Assembly: GCF_009882935.1 (NCBI RefSeq)
Contig: NZ_WTVA01000001.1
Coordinates: 904,410 to 968,409, forward strand
Source: Sneathiella chungangensis
GTDB lineage: Bacteria > Pseudomonadota > Alphaproteobacteria > Sneathiellales > Sneathiellaceae
Length of the DNA: 64,000 bases
Direction of reading: 5' to 3'
Every line of letters begins with the position of its first letter. The first letter of the stretch is position 1. Positions 1 to 8,822 of this stretch are shown here, one piece after another. Below the pieces are notes generated by a model. The model saw nothing but the letters and a program-made list of their open reading frames with translations. It ran no database searches and was not told the DNA's origin. A program made the position numbers and the translations under genes.

Positions 1-1105
1 TCGCGACCAGCGGCATCAGAATGAGCCAGGGCAGGAAGTCATTGGCGCGGGCCCGCACCTCGTCAATGCCGGTCAGCAAATCGATGATCGCCGGGCCGAA
101 GACAAGATAGACGAGCGCGTAAAGGCCGGAGACGACCAGCGCCCAGAAGCCGGTGACATAGACAATTTCCCGGAGTTTATCGGGCCGCTTCGCCCCGATC
201 GCCGTACCGATCATCCCCTCCGCTGCGAAGGCGAAGCCATCCAGACCGAAGGCCATGAAATGGACGAAATTCATCAAGACCGCCACCGCCGCAAGGGTGA
301 CATCCCCGCCCTTCGCGGCCTGCGCCGTGAAATAGGCGAAGGCGAAGATCAGCAGGATGGTGCGGATGAAGATATCGAAATTCACCGCCAGCAGCCGCGT
401 CATCTTGGCAAGAGACAGGATCGCCGCGCGCTTCCACATGCCGCCGATTTTCAGAAGCTCCCGCCGGGCAATGTAGAGCCCGAGCGCCAGCGCGAGCGAC
501 TCGGAGATTGCCGTTGCCGCCGCGACCCCCATGACATTCCAGCCAAAGCCGATGACAAAGATCAGGTCAAGAAGGATATTGAGGCCGTTCATGAAGATCT
601 GCACGGTAAGCGCGGCCTTGGTATTCCGGATCCCGATGAAGAAACCCATAAGCGCATAATTGGCGAGAACCGCCGGCGCGCCCCAGATACGGATCGAGAA
701 ATAATCCGCCGCCCCCGCCTCGACCGCCCTCGAGCCTTCGATGAGCAGGAGCGATAGCCACAGCACCGCGCCTTGCAGCAGGAGCACGAAAACCGCGATG
801 ACGAGGGAGAGGATCATCGCCCGCGCGAGCACGGAGCGGACCTCGTCCGCATCCTCCTCCCCGGACGCCAGGGCGACAAAACCCGTTGTCCCCATGCGCA
901 GAAAGCCGAAGCCCCAATAGAGAAAGCTGAAGATCAGGGCGCCGATGGCAACCGCGCCGATATAGTGGGGCTCGGGCAAATGCCCGACAACGGCGGTATC
1001 CACGGCGCCGAGCAGCGGCACGGAAGAGTTTGACAAGATGATCGGCCAGGCAAGACGCCAGGTCTCGCGGTGGCTCGGGAGGGCGAAGAAACGGGAGATA
1101 GCCAT
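1..1105 (-). CDS. MATE family efflux transporter (3' end outside window)
   Basis: This is the N-terminal 368 codons of a multidrug and toxin extrusion (MATE) transporter, of the DinF-like type. The frame stays open to base 1, so the C-terminus lies outside the window. The translation opens MAISRFFALPSHRETWRLAW and continues as a chain of hydrophobic segments, with an early motif resembling the family's PxxLGAVDTAVVGHL region in the first helix. A later stretch, AALTVQIFMNGLNILLD, resembles the middle helices of MATE proteins. These exporters use an H+ or Na+ gradient in the inner membrane to expel cationic compounds; the substrate here cannot be told. The ATG shares one base with the stop of the upstream flavoprotein gene (TGATG), so the two are probably co-translated. 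Confidence 0.85.
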   Translation of the reverse strand, partial: MAISRFFALPSHRETWRLAWPIILSNSSVPLLGAVDTAVVGHLPEPHYIGAVAIGALIFSFLYWGFGFLRMGTTGFVALASGEEDADEVRSVLARAMILSLVIAVFVLLLQGAVLWLSLLLIEGSRAVEAGAADYFSIRIWGAPAVLANYALMGFFIGIRNTKAALTVQIFMNGLNILLDLIFVIGFGWNVMGVAAATAISESLALALGLYIARRELLKIGGMWKRAAILSLAKMTRLLAVNFDIFIRTILLIFAFAYFTAQAAKGGDVTLAAVAVLMNFVHFMAFGLDGFAFAAEGMIGTAIGAKRPDKLREIVYVTGFWALVVSGLYALVYLVFGPAIIDLLTGIDEVRARANDFLPWLILMPLVA

Positions 1106-2376
1106 CAGAAGCCAAAATAATCGCGAAGGCGATACCCGATCATGGCGGGCGTCAGGAACCACGGCTTGCCGCTGTAATAGAACCGTTCCTCGAACGGCAG
1201 GTCGTCGAAGGCCGTCTCGCCCTCCGCGTCGCCGAGAATCTTGAGCGCCGCCTTATGGCCGAGATAGCCGGACATGGCGACGCCGGAACCGCAATAGCCC
1301 ATGGCGTAATAGATCCCGTCATGCTGTCCGATTGTCGGCATCGCGGCAAAATCATAGGCGACATTCCCCGACCAGACATGGGAGACCGCAAATTCGCCAA
1401 GCTGCGGGAAGATGGCCGCAAGCGTCTTTTTCAGGCTTTTCGCCTGAACCTCCGGCGGCGCGGGAAAAATCGTCGGCCGCGCCCCCAGCAACACCCGCCG
1501 GCCATCCGGCGACGGACGGTAATAGCTCAGCATCTTGCGCGTATCGGTGATCATGCGTTTCGTCGGGAAAAGGCTCGCGACCAGATTTTCCGAGAGTTCT
1601 TCCGTCGCCATCATCGTACTGTTGACCGGGAATATCCGTTTCTGAAGATAGGGAGAGAGCGCGCCACCATAGCCATTTGTCGCCAGCAATAGCGACCGGC
1701 CTTTCAGCACGCCTTTCGCCGTCTTCACGGTAAAGCCATCCGACGCCCGCCCGATTTCTTCGGCGCGGAGCGGCGCGACAATCCTGACGCCCGCGCGCGC
1801 CGCCGCCGCCGTCAGACCTTTTACATATTTCGCCGGATGCAGGCCGCCGGTGTGATGCTGGCGCAGGCCGCCCTTGTAGCCGGGGCTGTCGACATCCTCG
1901 CCATAGTCTCGCGGTCCGACGATTTCTTCGGGAATATCGAGATATTTCTTGCGAATCTCGAAATCGCGGGTCATCGGGGCGAGATGCTTTTCCAGAACCG
2001 CCGGATAGAAGCGGCCGTTGAGCGCAAGGTCGCACTCGATCCCCTCCTCCGTGATCCGCTGCGCAATGAAGTCGACGGAGGCGAGCGCCTCCTTATAAAT
2101 CGCGCATCCCGTCTCGACGCCATAGGCATCGATCAGCCCGGACAGGCCCGGCTTCAAGAGATTGCCGATCATGCCGCCGTTCCGGCTGCTGGCGCCGAAA
2201 CCGGGCATTTCAGCATCGAGCAATGTCACCTGCTGCCCGCGTTTCGCCAGCGTCAACGCCGCCGACAGCCCGGTATAGCCGCCGCCGATGATCAGGACGT
2301 CCGACGCATTATCCGGCAGGACCGCACCGGTCGGTTCCGGCCGCGCCGACTCCCACCAGAAGGGTTCGGTTTTCAT
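1105..2376 (-). CDS. FAD-dependent oxidoreductase, DAO family (amine/amino-acid oxidase type)
   Basis: This 423-residue protein belongs to the D-amino acid oxidase (DAO) superfamily, in the DadA / gamma-glutamylputrescine oxidase branch. An N-terminal Rossmann dinucleotide motif GGGYTG lies at residues 31-36. It is followed by an acidic residue (LLDAE) that should bind the FAD ribose. SSRNGGM, the usual FAD contact in this family, comes next. The C-terminal part has the motif GYCGSGVAMS, typical of the second FAD-binding stretch. Such enzymes oxidise secondary or primary amines of amino acids or polyamines; the substrate is not evident. It is the first gene of a coupled pair with the MATE exporter downstream, which may point to export of its substrate or product, but this is only context. 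Confidence 0.85.
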   Translation of the reverse strand: MKTEPFWWESARPEPTGAVLPDNASDVLIIGGGYTGLSAALTLAKRGQQVTLLDAEMPGFGASSRNGGMIGNLLKPGLSGLIDAYGVETGCAIYKEALASVDFIAQRITEEGIECDLALNGRFYPAVLEKHLAPMTRDFEIRKKYLDIPEEIVGPRDYGEDVDSPGYKGGLRQHHTGGLHPAKYVKGLTAAAARAGVRIVAPLRAEEIGRASDGFTVKTAKGVLKGRSLLLATNGYGGALSPYLQKRIFPVNSTMMATEELSENLVASLFPTKRMITDTRKMLSYYRPSPDGRRVLLGARPTIFPAPPEVQAKSLKKTLAAIFPQLGEFAVSHVWSGNVAYDFAAMPTIGQHDGIYYAMGYCGSGVAMSGYLGHKAALKILGDAEGETAFDDLPFEERFYYSGKPWFLTPAMIGYRLRDYFGF

Positions 2377-2457
2377 GAGCGAAAAATCCTTTCACGCCTC
2401 CAATTCGCGCAATCTGACCAGAGCAGGCCCGAGAGGGCAAGCCTAATTGACGCGCAT

Positions 2458-2486
2458 TTGAATTTTTCAGCAAAAACCCCTATTTA
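2458..2486 (+). promoter_or_regulatory. Candidate sigma70-type promoter of the VWA/J-protein pair
   Basis: A TTGAAT box at 2458-2463 and a TATTTA box at 2481-2486 are separated by 17 bases. They lie in the intergenic region that diverges from the flavoprotein gene. Transcription would start near 2493, about 28 bases before the TTG start codon. This is a sequence match only. Confidence 0.4.
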
Positions 2487-2520
2487 GTAAGCAGGCATCG
2501 GTAACGGGGACAAACAGAAT

Positions 2521-3228
2521 TTGGCGAAAAATATTGAGAAGACGCCCGAAAAATCCGGGAAGGACGATGTCGAGGAATTTCTTCGGAAAGTTGCCGCCAC
2601 GCCCATGCGCGCGCCGAACGGCAAGAACGGCCGCCTGATCTTCGCCATCGACGCCACGGCAAGCCGGCAGCCGACCTGGGACCGCGCCTCCCATCTGCAG
2701 CATGAAATGTTCGAGGAGGCCGGATCGATTGGCGGCCTTGAACTCCAGATCGCTTTTTTCAGGGGGTTCGGAGAATTCAAGGCGACGAAATGGACGACCG
2801 ACAGCGAGGCGCTGATCCGGCCGATGTCACGGGTTTTCTGCCTGGGCGGCCATACTCAGATCGAAAAGGTCTTAAAACATGCCCTGCGCCAGACAAAGAA
2901 GGAACGGATCAACGCGCTTGTCTATGTCGGCGACTGCATGGAGGAGGATGCGGACACGCTCTGTCACCTCGCGGGACAGCTCGGCATGCTGAAGGTGCCG
3001 GTGTTCCTGTTTCAGGAAGGATATGATTCCATCGCAGAGAACTGTTTCCGGCAAATCGCCAAGCTTTCCGGCGGCGCCTATTGCCGGTTTGACAGCGCCA
3101 GCGCGGCGACGCTGCGGAACCTTCTGCGGGCGGTCGCGGCCTATGCGGCGGGCGGGCGCAAGGCGCTCAGCGATTTCAGCAAAAAGTCGGGCGGCGACGC
3201 GCGACTGCTGCTTGAACAGATCAAATAG
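2521..3228 (+). CDS. VWA domain-containing protein
   Basis: This 235-residue soluble protein is built around one von Willebrand factor A domain. The metal-ion-dependent adhesion site looks intact: D44-A-T-A-S48 takes the place of DxSxS, T112 (GGHTQ) is the second element, and D138 (VGDC) is the third. The first ~35 residues are charged and probably flexible. There is no signal peptide, so it should act in the cytoplasm. The start is a TTG at 2521, preceded by GGGGA at 2506-2510; the first ATG in frame would remove 28 residues but leave the domain whole. It ends six bases before the membrane J-domain gene, so the two form a pair. Function is not known to me; a metal-dependent protein-protein scaffold is an inference from the fold. 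Confidence 0.85.
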   Translation: MAKNIEKTPEKSGKDDVEEFLRKVAATPMRAPNGKNGRLIFAIDATASRQPTWDRASHLQHEMFEEAGSIGGLELQIAFFRGFGEFKATKWTTDSEALIRPMSRVFCLGGHTQIEKVLKHALRQTKKERINALVYVGDCMEEDADTLCHLAGQLGMLKVPVFLFQEGYDSIAENCFRQIAKLSGGAYCRFDSASAATLRNLLRAVAAYAAGGRKALSDFSKKSGGDARLLLEQIK

Positions 3229-3234
3229 CCCGCC

Positions 3235-3939
3235 ATGCTTGCCTATTTCATCATCGGCGTCTCCCTGCTCCTCGCCATCATGATCGGCGGACAGGCCTTG
3301 GCGACCGCGGATCCCAAGAATATCCTCAAGGCGGCGCGCATCGCGGCGGTGGTGGTTTGCTCCGTCCTCGCGGGCTTTTTCATTCTCACCGGCCGCTTCG
3401 CCTATGCGCCGCCCCTCGTCGTCGCCGCGCTTTTCTTTTTGCGCAACAAGCCGATGTTTGCCGGACGCAAGCCGTCGGCCGGGCAGAAATCCGACGTCGA
3501 GACCGACTGGCTGCAGGCAACGCTGAACCATGACAGCGGCGAGATGGACGCCGTGATCCTGAGAGGGCCCTTCGAAGGGCGGCAACTCTCCGATCTGTCG
3601 CAGGCGGAAATCGGCGACTTCTACAAGCAAGCAGAGCAGGACGAGCAAACCATCGCGATCCTGGAAAGTTTCATCAGCCGCAAGTTCGGCGAGGATTTTT
3701 CGACGGCGGACGACAACGAAACCAGTTCGAAGGAAAATCGCACAAGGGCGGCGAGCGGCGGCGGACCAATGACCCGTCAGGAGGCACTCGATATCCTTGA
3801 ACTCGGGAGTGACGCGAGCGTTGCCGAGATCAAGGCGGCACATCGGCGATTGATGAAAAAGTTCCATCCCGACCACAACGGATCGGACTATATGGCCGCC
3901 AAATTGAACGAGGCGAAGGACATTCTCTTGAAGGGCTGA
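3235..3939 (+). CDS. Membrane-anchored DnaJ-domain protein
   Basis: This is a 234-residue protein with hydrophobic segments at about residues 1-23, 35-53 and 57-68, then a charged linker, then a C-terminal J domain (about 179-234). The Hsp70-activating HPD motif is present at residues 211-213 (KKFHPDHNG). The topology, N-terminal membrane anchor and C-terminal J domain, recalls the mitochondrial import co-chaperone Pam18/Tim14 and its alphaproteobacterial relatives. It should recruit DnaK to the inner face of the cytoplasmic membrane. The gene follows the VWA gene after six bases. The region between the anchor and the J domain (about 70-178) has no motif I recognise. Confidence 0.85.
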   Translation: MLAYFIIGVSLLLAIMIGGQALATADPKNILKAARIAAVVVCSVLAGFFILTGRFAYAPPLVVAALFFLRNKPMFAGRKPSAGQKSDVETDWLQATLNHDSGEMDAVILRGPFEGRQLSDLSQAEIGDFYKQAEQDEQTIAILESFISRKFGEDFSTADDNETSSKENRTRAASGGGPMTRQEALDILELGSDASVAEIKAAHRRLMKKFHPDHNGSDYMAAKLNEAKDILLKG

Positions 3940-4011
3940 AAATCAGTGCTTGCTTTCGGCGCGGCCAAAATGCCATAAATTTCATAAAATTAATCAGCAG
4001 GTCAAATATAT

Positions 4012-4893
4012 ATGCCGAAAAAAGTTCGCAAGGCCGTGTTCCCTGTCGGTGGGCTTGGGACAAGATTTCTCCCGGCGACGAAAGCCATGCCGAAAGAGAT
4101 GCTCCCCGTCGTCGACAAGCCGTTGATCCAGTATGCGGTGGAGGAGGCGCGCGACGCCGGGATAGAGGAATTCTTTTTCGTAACCGGCCGCGGCAAGACG
4201 ATCATCGAGGATCACTTCGACAAATCCTACGAGCTTGAAAGCGTGCTCATCGAACGGGAGAAGAGAGACCTGCTCGAGGAACTGCAGGCGAGCGTACCGA
4301 AAGCCGGGACCATTGCCTACATCCGCCAGCAGGAACCGCTCGGCCTCGGCCATGCGGTCTGGTGCGCCAAAAGGCTGGTCGGCGATGAGCCCTTCGCCGT
4401 CATTCTCGCGGACGACCTGATCCTCGCCGACACCCCCTGTCTCGCCCAGATGACCGCGGCGCGCGAGAAGATCGGCGGCGGCAATATGCTGGCGGTGATG
4501 GAGGTTCCGAAGGCGCATACCTCCCGCTACGGCATCCTCAGCCCCGGCGAGGAACAGGGCAAGCTGATCGAAATCAAGGGGCTTGTCGAAAAGCCCGCGC
4601 CCGCCGATGCCCCCTCCAATCTCGCGGTCATCGGCCGCTATATTCTGGAGCCGAATATTTTCCCGTTACTTGAAAAGCAGGCTCGCGGCGCCGGCAACGA
4701 AATCCAGTTGACCGACGCGCTCTCGTCCCTGCTGGGCGGCGATTCCTTTTACGGCATGAAGTTCGACGGCACGCGGTACGATTGCGGCGACAAGATCGGC
4801 TTTCTCGAGGCCAATATCGCCTTTGCCCTGAACCGGGGCGACATGCGGAGCGACATGCGGGATATTGTCAAAAAAATTGCCAGTGAACTGTAG
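4012..4893 (+). CDS. galU: UTP--glucose-1-phosphate uridylyltransferase
   Basis: This 293-residue enzyme makes UDP-glucose from UTP and glucose 1-phosphate. The nucleotide-binding signature GGLGTRFLPATKAMPKEM occupies residues 13-30, directly after the first beta strand, and length is normal for bacterial GalU. Further family markers are VVDKPLIQYAVEEA and the acidic LADDLIL metal site. It heads a run of three sugar-activation genes on the same strand (galU, UDP-glucose dehydrogenase, phosphomannomutase). This points to supply of UDP-glucose and UDP-glucuronate for envelope or exopolysaccharide synthesis. A possible TTGCTT/CATAAA promoter (18-base spacing) lies at 3950-3979 in the 72-base gap upstream. 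Confidence 0.95.
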   Translation: MPKKVRKAVFPVGGLGTRFLPATKAMPKEMLPVVDKPLIQYAVEEARDAGIEEFFFVTGRGKTIIEDHFDKSYELESVLIEREKRDLLEELQASVPKAGTIAYIRQQEPLGLGHAVWCAKRLVGDEPFAVILADDLILADTPCLAQMTAAREKIGGGNMLAVMEVPKAHTSRYGILSPGEEQGKLIEIKGLVEKPAPADAPSNLAVIGRYILEPNIFPLLEKQARGAGNEIQLTDALSSLLGGDSFYGMKFDGTRYDCGDKIGFLEANIAFALNRGDMRSDMRDIVKKIASEL

Positions 4894-4930
4894 TATATCG
4901 TCTCTCGGCTAACAGGACGGAGATTTTGCG

Positions 4931-6238
4931 ATGCGTATCGCTGTGGTTGGGACCGGTTACGTCGGATTGGTCTCGGGAACCTGCTTTTCGGAATTCGGTC
5001 ATGATGTGATCTGCGTCGATACGGACGAGGGGAAGATCGCGAGCCTGAACGCGGGGCAAGTCCCGATCTTCGAGCCGGGCCTGCAGGCAATGATCGACAA
5101 GAACAGCCGCTCGGGCTATCTCAAGTTCAGCACCGATCTGCAAAGCGCCGTTGCGGCCGCCGACGCGGTCTTTATCGCGGTCGGCACGCCAAGCCGCCGC
5201 GGCGACGGCAAGGCGGACCTGACCTATGTCTATGCGGCAACCCGTGAAATTGCCGCGGCGCTGACCGGCTATACTGTCGTGGTAACAAAATCGACCGTCC
5301 CCGTCGGCACCGGCCGGGAAGTCGAGCGCATCCTGAAAGAGAGCAACCCGAAAGCGGATGTCGACGTCGTCTCCAATCCAGAATTCCTCCGCGAGGGCGC
5401 GGCGATAGAGGATTTCATGCGGCCGGACCGCGTCATTGTCGGGACCCTTGTCAAGCGCGCCCAGGATGTGATGTCGGCGATCTACCGTCCCCTCTCCCTC
5501 TCTCAGACACCGCTTGTTTTCACCAGCCTTGAAAGCTCCGAGCTCACGAAATATGCGGGCAACGCGTTTCTCGCGACCAAGATCACCTTCATCAACGAGA
5601 TTGCCGAACTCTGCGAGAAGGTCGGCGCGGATGTGCATGACGTTGCGCGCGGGATCGGCCTCGACCGGCGCATCGGATCGAAATTCCTGCATCCCGGCCC
5701 CGGCTTCGGCGGTTCCTGCTTTCCGAAAGACACGCGGGCGCTCTTCGAAACATCGGTTGAGGCGGGTGCGCCGCTTCGCATCGTCGATACGGTGATCGAT
5801 ATCAACGAGCGGCGCAAGCGGGACATGGCCGGCCGCGTCATCGCGGCCTGCGGCGGATCGCTGACGGGCAAGAAGATTGCCGTCCTCGGCCTCACCTTCA
5901 AGCCGAATACCGACGACATGCGCGAAAGCCCGAGCCTCGACATCCTGCCCGAGCTCGTCAGTGCCGGCGCAAGCGTTGCCGCCTATGATCCCGAAGGAAT
6001 GCAGGAGGCCCGGAAACTTCTCGCCGACATCGAGTTTTGCGAGAGTTCCTATGCCACGCTCGAGAACGCCGACGCGCTCGTCATCATCACCGAATGGAAC
6101 GAATTTCGCGCCCTTGACCTCGACCGGGTGAAATCCCTTATGAAAGAACCGGTTATGGTCGATTTACGGAATATTTATGATCCCCGTGATATGGCTGATA
6201 AAGGATTTACCTATAGCAGTATCGGCCGCCCGGTATAA
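4931..6238 (+). CDS. ugd: UDP-glucose 6-dehydrogenase
   Basis: This 435-residue NAD-dependent dehydrogenase oxidises UDP-glucose twice to UDP-glucuronate. The N-terminal Rossmann motif GTGYVGLVSG is at residues 7-16. The catalytic cysteine is C263 within GPGFGGSCFPKDT. The C-terminal NAD/UDP-binding domain begins near KKIAVLGLTFKPNTDDMRESP. Every domain is present and the length is standard. It begins 37 bases after galU, which makes its substrate. The start is supported by AGGACGGAGA upstream of the ATG at 4931. Confidence 0.95.
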   Translation: MRIAVVGTGYVGLVSGTCFSEFGHDVICVDTDEGKIASLNAGQVPIFEPGLQAMIDKNSRSGYLKFSTDLQSAVAAADAVFIAVGTPSRRGDGKADLTYVYAATREIAAALTGYTVVVTKSTVPVGTGREVERILKESNPKADVDVVSNPEFLREGAAIEDFMRPDRVIVGTLVKRAQDVMSAIYRPLSLSQTPLVFTSLESSELTKYAGNAFLATKITFINEIAELCEKVGADVHDVARGIGLDRRIGSKFLHPGPGFGGSCFPKDTRALFETSVEAGAPLRIVDTVIDINERRKRDMAGRVIAACGGSLTGKKIAVLGLTFKPNTDDMRESPSLDILPELVSAGASVAAYDPEGMQEARKLLADIEFCESSYATLENADALVIITEWNEFRALDLDRVKSLMKEPVMVDLRNIYDPRDMADKGFTYSSIGRPV

Positions 6239-6273
6239 ATCAGGAGGCCCGCCTTCTGGAAAGCAGACAGATT

Positions 6274-7653
6274 ATGACCAAGCATGAGTTTAACCCGACC
6301 ATCTTGCGCGAGTATGACATCCGGGGAATCATTGACGAAACCCTGTTTGACGCCGACGCCGAGGCCATTGGCCGCGCCTTCGGGACCCTGCTCGCAAAGG
6401 ACGGTTACCGCAATGTCGCCGTCGGCTATGACGGGCGGAAAACCTCGCCGAAGCTGAAGGCGGCACTGACCCGGGGCCTGACCTCCACTGGCATCGACGT
6501 CTTTGATATCGGCATGGGCCCGACGCCAATGCTCTATTACGCCACCTACGCGCTGAAGGCGGGCGGCGGCATCATGATCACGGGGTCGCACAATCCTCCG
6601 AGCCACAACGGCTTCAAGATGATGCTGGGCGGAAAATCCTTCTATGGACAGCAGATACAGGCGTTGGGACGGCTGAGCGCCAGCGGGCCCTTCGCGGAGG
6701 GCGCCGGAGAGGTCATCGATCATCCGATCCAGGAGGCCTATGTCGCGCGGCTTATGGAGGATTTCGTGAAGGGGCGTGATCTCAGCGTCGTCTGGGATTG
6801 CGGCAACGGCGTCACCGGCGAGGCGCTGCGGAAAATCGTCGCAAAACTGCCGGGCCGGCATATGTTGCTTTTCGATGAGATTGACGGCAGCTTCCCCAAT
6901 CATCACCCCGATCCGACGGTCGCGGAAAATCTCGAGGACATGATCCGCACGGTGCGCGGCGTAAATGCCGACCTCGGCATCGCCTTCGACGGTGATGGCG
7001 ACCGGATCGGCGTCGTCGACGGCCAGGGGCGCATTCTCTGGGGCGACCAGCTACTCGCCATCCTGTCCCGCGAAATTCTGGCCAACAGTCCTGGCGCGTC
7101 GATAATCGCCGATGTGAAGGCGAGCCAGATCCTGTTTGACGCCATCCGCGATCTTGGTGGCGATCCGATCATGTGGCGGACGGGCCATTCCCTCATCAAA
7201 TCAAAGATGCAGGAAGTCAACGCCCCGCTCGCCGGTGAGATGAGCGGTCATATTTTCTATAATGACCGCTACTATGGTTATGACGACGCGCTCTATGTGG
7301 CGCTCCGCCTGCTCAATATCCTGAGCGCCACCGATCAGTCCCTCGGCGCCATGCGCGACGAACTGCCGGAAATGATCAACACGCCGGAACTTCGTTTCGC
7401 CTGCCCGGACGAGGAAAAATTCGACGCCGTGACCCGTATCCAGGATGCCCTCGCCGCGGCGGGCGCGAATTATTCCGATATCGACGGCGTGCGGGTGAAT
7501 ACGGAAGACGGATGGTGGCTGCTGCGCGCCTCCAACACCCAGGCCGTGCTCGTCGCGCGCTGTGAAGCCCGGGACGATGCCGGACTTTCCCGGCTCAAAT
7601 CCCAGCTTCAGGAAGCACTATTGAACGCGAATGTCGATGCCCCGACCTTCTAG
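6274..7653 (+). CDS. Phosphomannomutase/phosphoglucomutase
   Basis: This 459-residue alpha-D-phosphohexomutase of the AlgC/ManB type interconverts hexose 6- and 1-phosphates. The phosphoserine loop TGSHNPPSHNG carries catalytic Ser105. The Mg2+ loop is D239-G-D241-G-D243. The sugar-specificity loop GEMSGH, typical of enzymes accepting both glucose and mannose, is present, as is a C-terminal phosphate-binding stretch (LLRASNTQAVLVARCE). It can supply glucose 1-phosphate to GalU, next but one upstream, so the three genes form a short pathway. It ends three bases before the convergent VOC gene, with no clear hairpin between them. Confidence 0.92.
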   Translation: MTKHEFNPTILREYDIRGIIDETLFDADAEAIGRAFGTLLAKDGYRNVAVGYDGRKTSPKLKAALTRGLTSTGIDVFDIGMGPTPMLYYATYALKAGGGIMITGSHNPPSHNGFKMMLGGKSFYGQQIQALGRLSASGPFAEGAGEVIDHPIQEAYVARLMEDFVKGRDLSVVWDCGNGVTGEALRKIVAKLPGRHMLLFDEIDGSFPNHHPDPTVAENLEDMIRTVRGVNADLGIAFDGDGDRIGVVDGQGRILWGDQLLAILSREILANSPGASIIADVKASQILFDAIRDLGGDPIMWRTGHSLIKSKMQEVNAPLAGEMSGHIFYNDRYYGYDDALYVALRLLNILSATDQSLGAMRDELPEMINTPELRFACPDEEKFDAVTRIQDALAAAGANYSDIDGVRVNTEDGWWLLRASNTQAVLVARCEARDDAGLSRLKSQLQEALLNANVDAPTF

Positions 7654-7656
7654 GGT

Positions 7657-8040
7657 TCAGTCCTTCGCCTTGTTCGGCGCATAGAAGGCAATCTTGTGCC
7701 CTTCCGGATCCCGGAAATACCCGAAGAAGAGCTGCCCGGCGCCGCGCGGACCCGGCGCCCCCTCATCCGTTCCACCGAGTTCAAGTGCCTTGGCATACAT
7801 CTTTGATACCGTTTCCGGACTGTCGAGAAGAAGGGCAGGCATCGTCCCGTTTCCAACGGTCGCCGGTTTGCCGTCATATGGCTTGATCACGCCGAGCATG
7901 GGCTGTCCGCGCGCAACGCTCCACATTTTCAGGTGATCCTCATTCACAACGCGCTTGGCGCCAATTTCGCTGAGCAGCGCTTCATAAAATTCAGTCGCTT
8001 TTTCAATATTGTTCGTTCCCAGGGTTACGTAACCGATCAT
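7657..8040 (-). CDS. VOC family (glyoxalase-like) protein
   Basis: This 127-residue protein is a single vicinal oxygen chelate domain. It shows the usual start MIGYVTLGTNNIEKATEFYEALL and the end FRDPEGHKIAFYAPNK, where the EGHK position normally gives a metal-ligand or active-site residue. Members include small lactoylglutathione lyase-like and resistance proteins; the reaction cannot be assigned. It stands alone, convergent with the phosphohexomutase gene. Confidence 0.85.
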   Translation of the reverse strand: MIGYVTLGTNNIEKATEFYEALLSEIGAKRVVNEDHLKMWSVARGQPMLGVIKPYDGKPATVGNGTMPALLLDSPETVSKMYAKALELGGTDEGAPGPRGAGQLFFGYFRDPEGHKIAFYAPNKAKD

Positions 8041-8130
8041 TTTTCTTCCTTCTTATTTGATGAACAGGGAGCCCCCGCAGGCAAGCTACGTCGATTTGCG
8101 GAAATTGTATAGAGCGACTTAAATCCAAAC

Positions 8131-8166
8131 CAAAAGAAAAGAGCCGGATCAACAGATCCGGCTCTT
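8131..8166 (-). terminator. Rho-independent terminator of the secreted hypothetical gene
   Basis: A perfect 12-bp inverted repeat (AAGAGCCGGATC, loop of 4, GATCCGGCTCTT) occupies 8139-8166. On the minus strand it is followed by a T-rich tail, TTTTCTTTTGG. It lies 65 bases past the stop of the minus-strand gene at 8231-8599. Confidence 0.85.
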
Positions 8167-8230
8167 CCCAACCATATACATCACAAAGCCTTACCAGACG
8201 CTACGCGCTTGAATACGCATGTATATGCGG

Positions 8231-8599
8231 CTAGCTCACTTTGCCTTTCTTGGGCTGCTTCATGCCAACCCAGGATTCGCCCGACGCCATCACGCAGGTG
8301 GCGCCGTTCGGCTGTGTTAAAACAATCGTCCAGGTGAGACCATCAGGGCTTGAAAATACTTCAACCACACTTCCATTCGCCGCAAGACCTGCCGCAACCG
8401 GTGCTTCCTCGAATTTGCCGCTCAAATGCTTGAGTAGTGCGGTTCGCTCAAAACATACGCTTTGAGCGGATGCGTCTGTCACTTGGAATGAAACCAACGT
8501 GGCTGCGGAAAAGAGCACGGCAAGTCCAAAAGAAATGACAGAGCGCATGCCGGCATAACGGATGAGGGAATGCCCGGTATGGTTAATAAAACTTAACAT
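8231..8599 (-). CDS. Small exported protein of unknown function
   Basis: I do not recognise this 122-residue protein. A hydrophobic segment (about residues 21-40, VISFGLAVLFSAATLV) ends in ASAQS, a plausible signal peptidase I site (ASA|QS), so the mature part of about 75 residues should be periplasmic. The mature part has two cysteines (VCFER and ATCVM) that could form a disulfide. The start at 8599 is fixed by a full Shine-Dalgarno AAGGAGGA just upstream, even though it gives an unusually long positively charged n-region of about 20 residues; an internal Met (codon 18) is the other option. It is a single-gene unit closed by a strong terminator. Confidence 0.7.
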   Translation of the reverse strand: MLSFINHTGHSLIRYAGMRSVISFGLAVLFSAATLVSFQVTDASAQSVCFERTALLKHLSGKFEEAPVAAGLAANGSVVEVFSSPDGLTWTIVLTQPNGATCVMASGESWVGMKQPKKGKVS

Positions 8600-8754
8600 A
8601 CGCTCCTCCTTTTCTGCGAATTTGCCCCGTCATTGACCCGGCGGGAAAACAAGGAGACTTATCGCCATGATGAAAAGCGTAAACAGCAAAGGTTAATATT
8701 CGATTAGTCGGCGGCCAAAAATTGGTAGATCGTTAATCTATCGCCGGTATTCAC

Positions 8755-8795
8755 CCCAAAAATAAAGGGAAAAGGGTGATTTTCACCCTTTTCCC
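8755..8795 (-). terminator. Rho-independent terminator of the permease gene
   Basis: A 13-bp perfect stem (GGGAAAAGGGTGA with its complement, 3-base loop) lies at 8767-8795. On the minus strand it is followed by TTTATTTTTGGGG. It lies about 28 bases beyond the permease stop codon. Confidence 0.9.
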
Positions 8796-8822
8796 CAATT
8801 GCCAACGCAAGCGCGCTAAGGC

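Noticed and set aside
567..1115. A 182-codon minus-strand frame near the left edge
   Set aside because: It is out of register with the MATE transporter frame, which runs from 1105 off the window edge and shows membrane helices.
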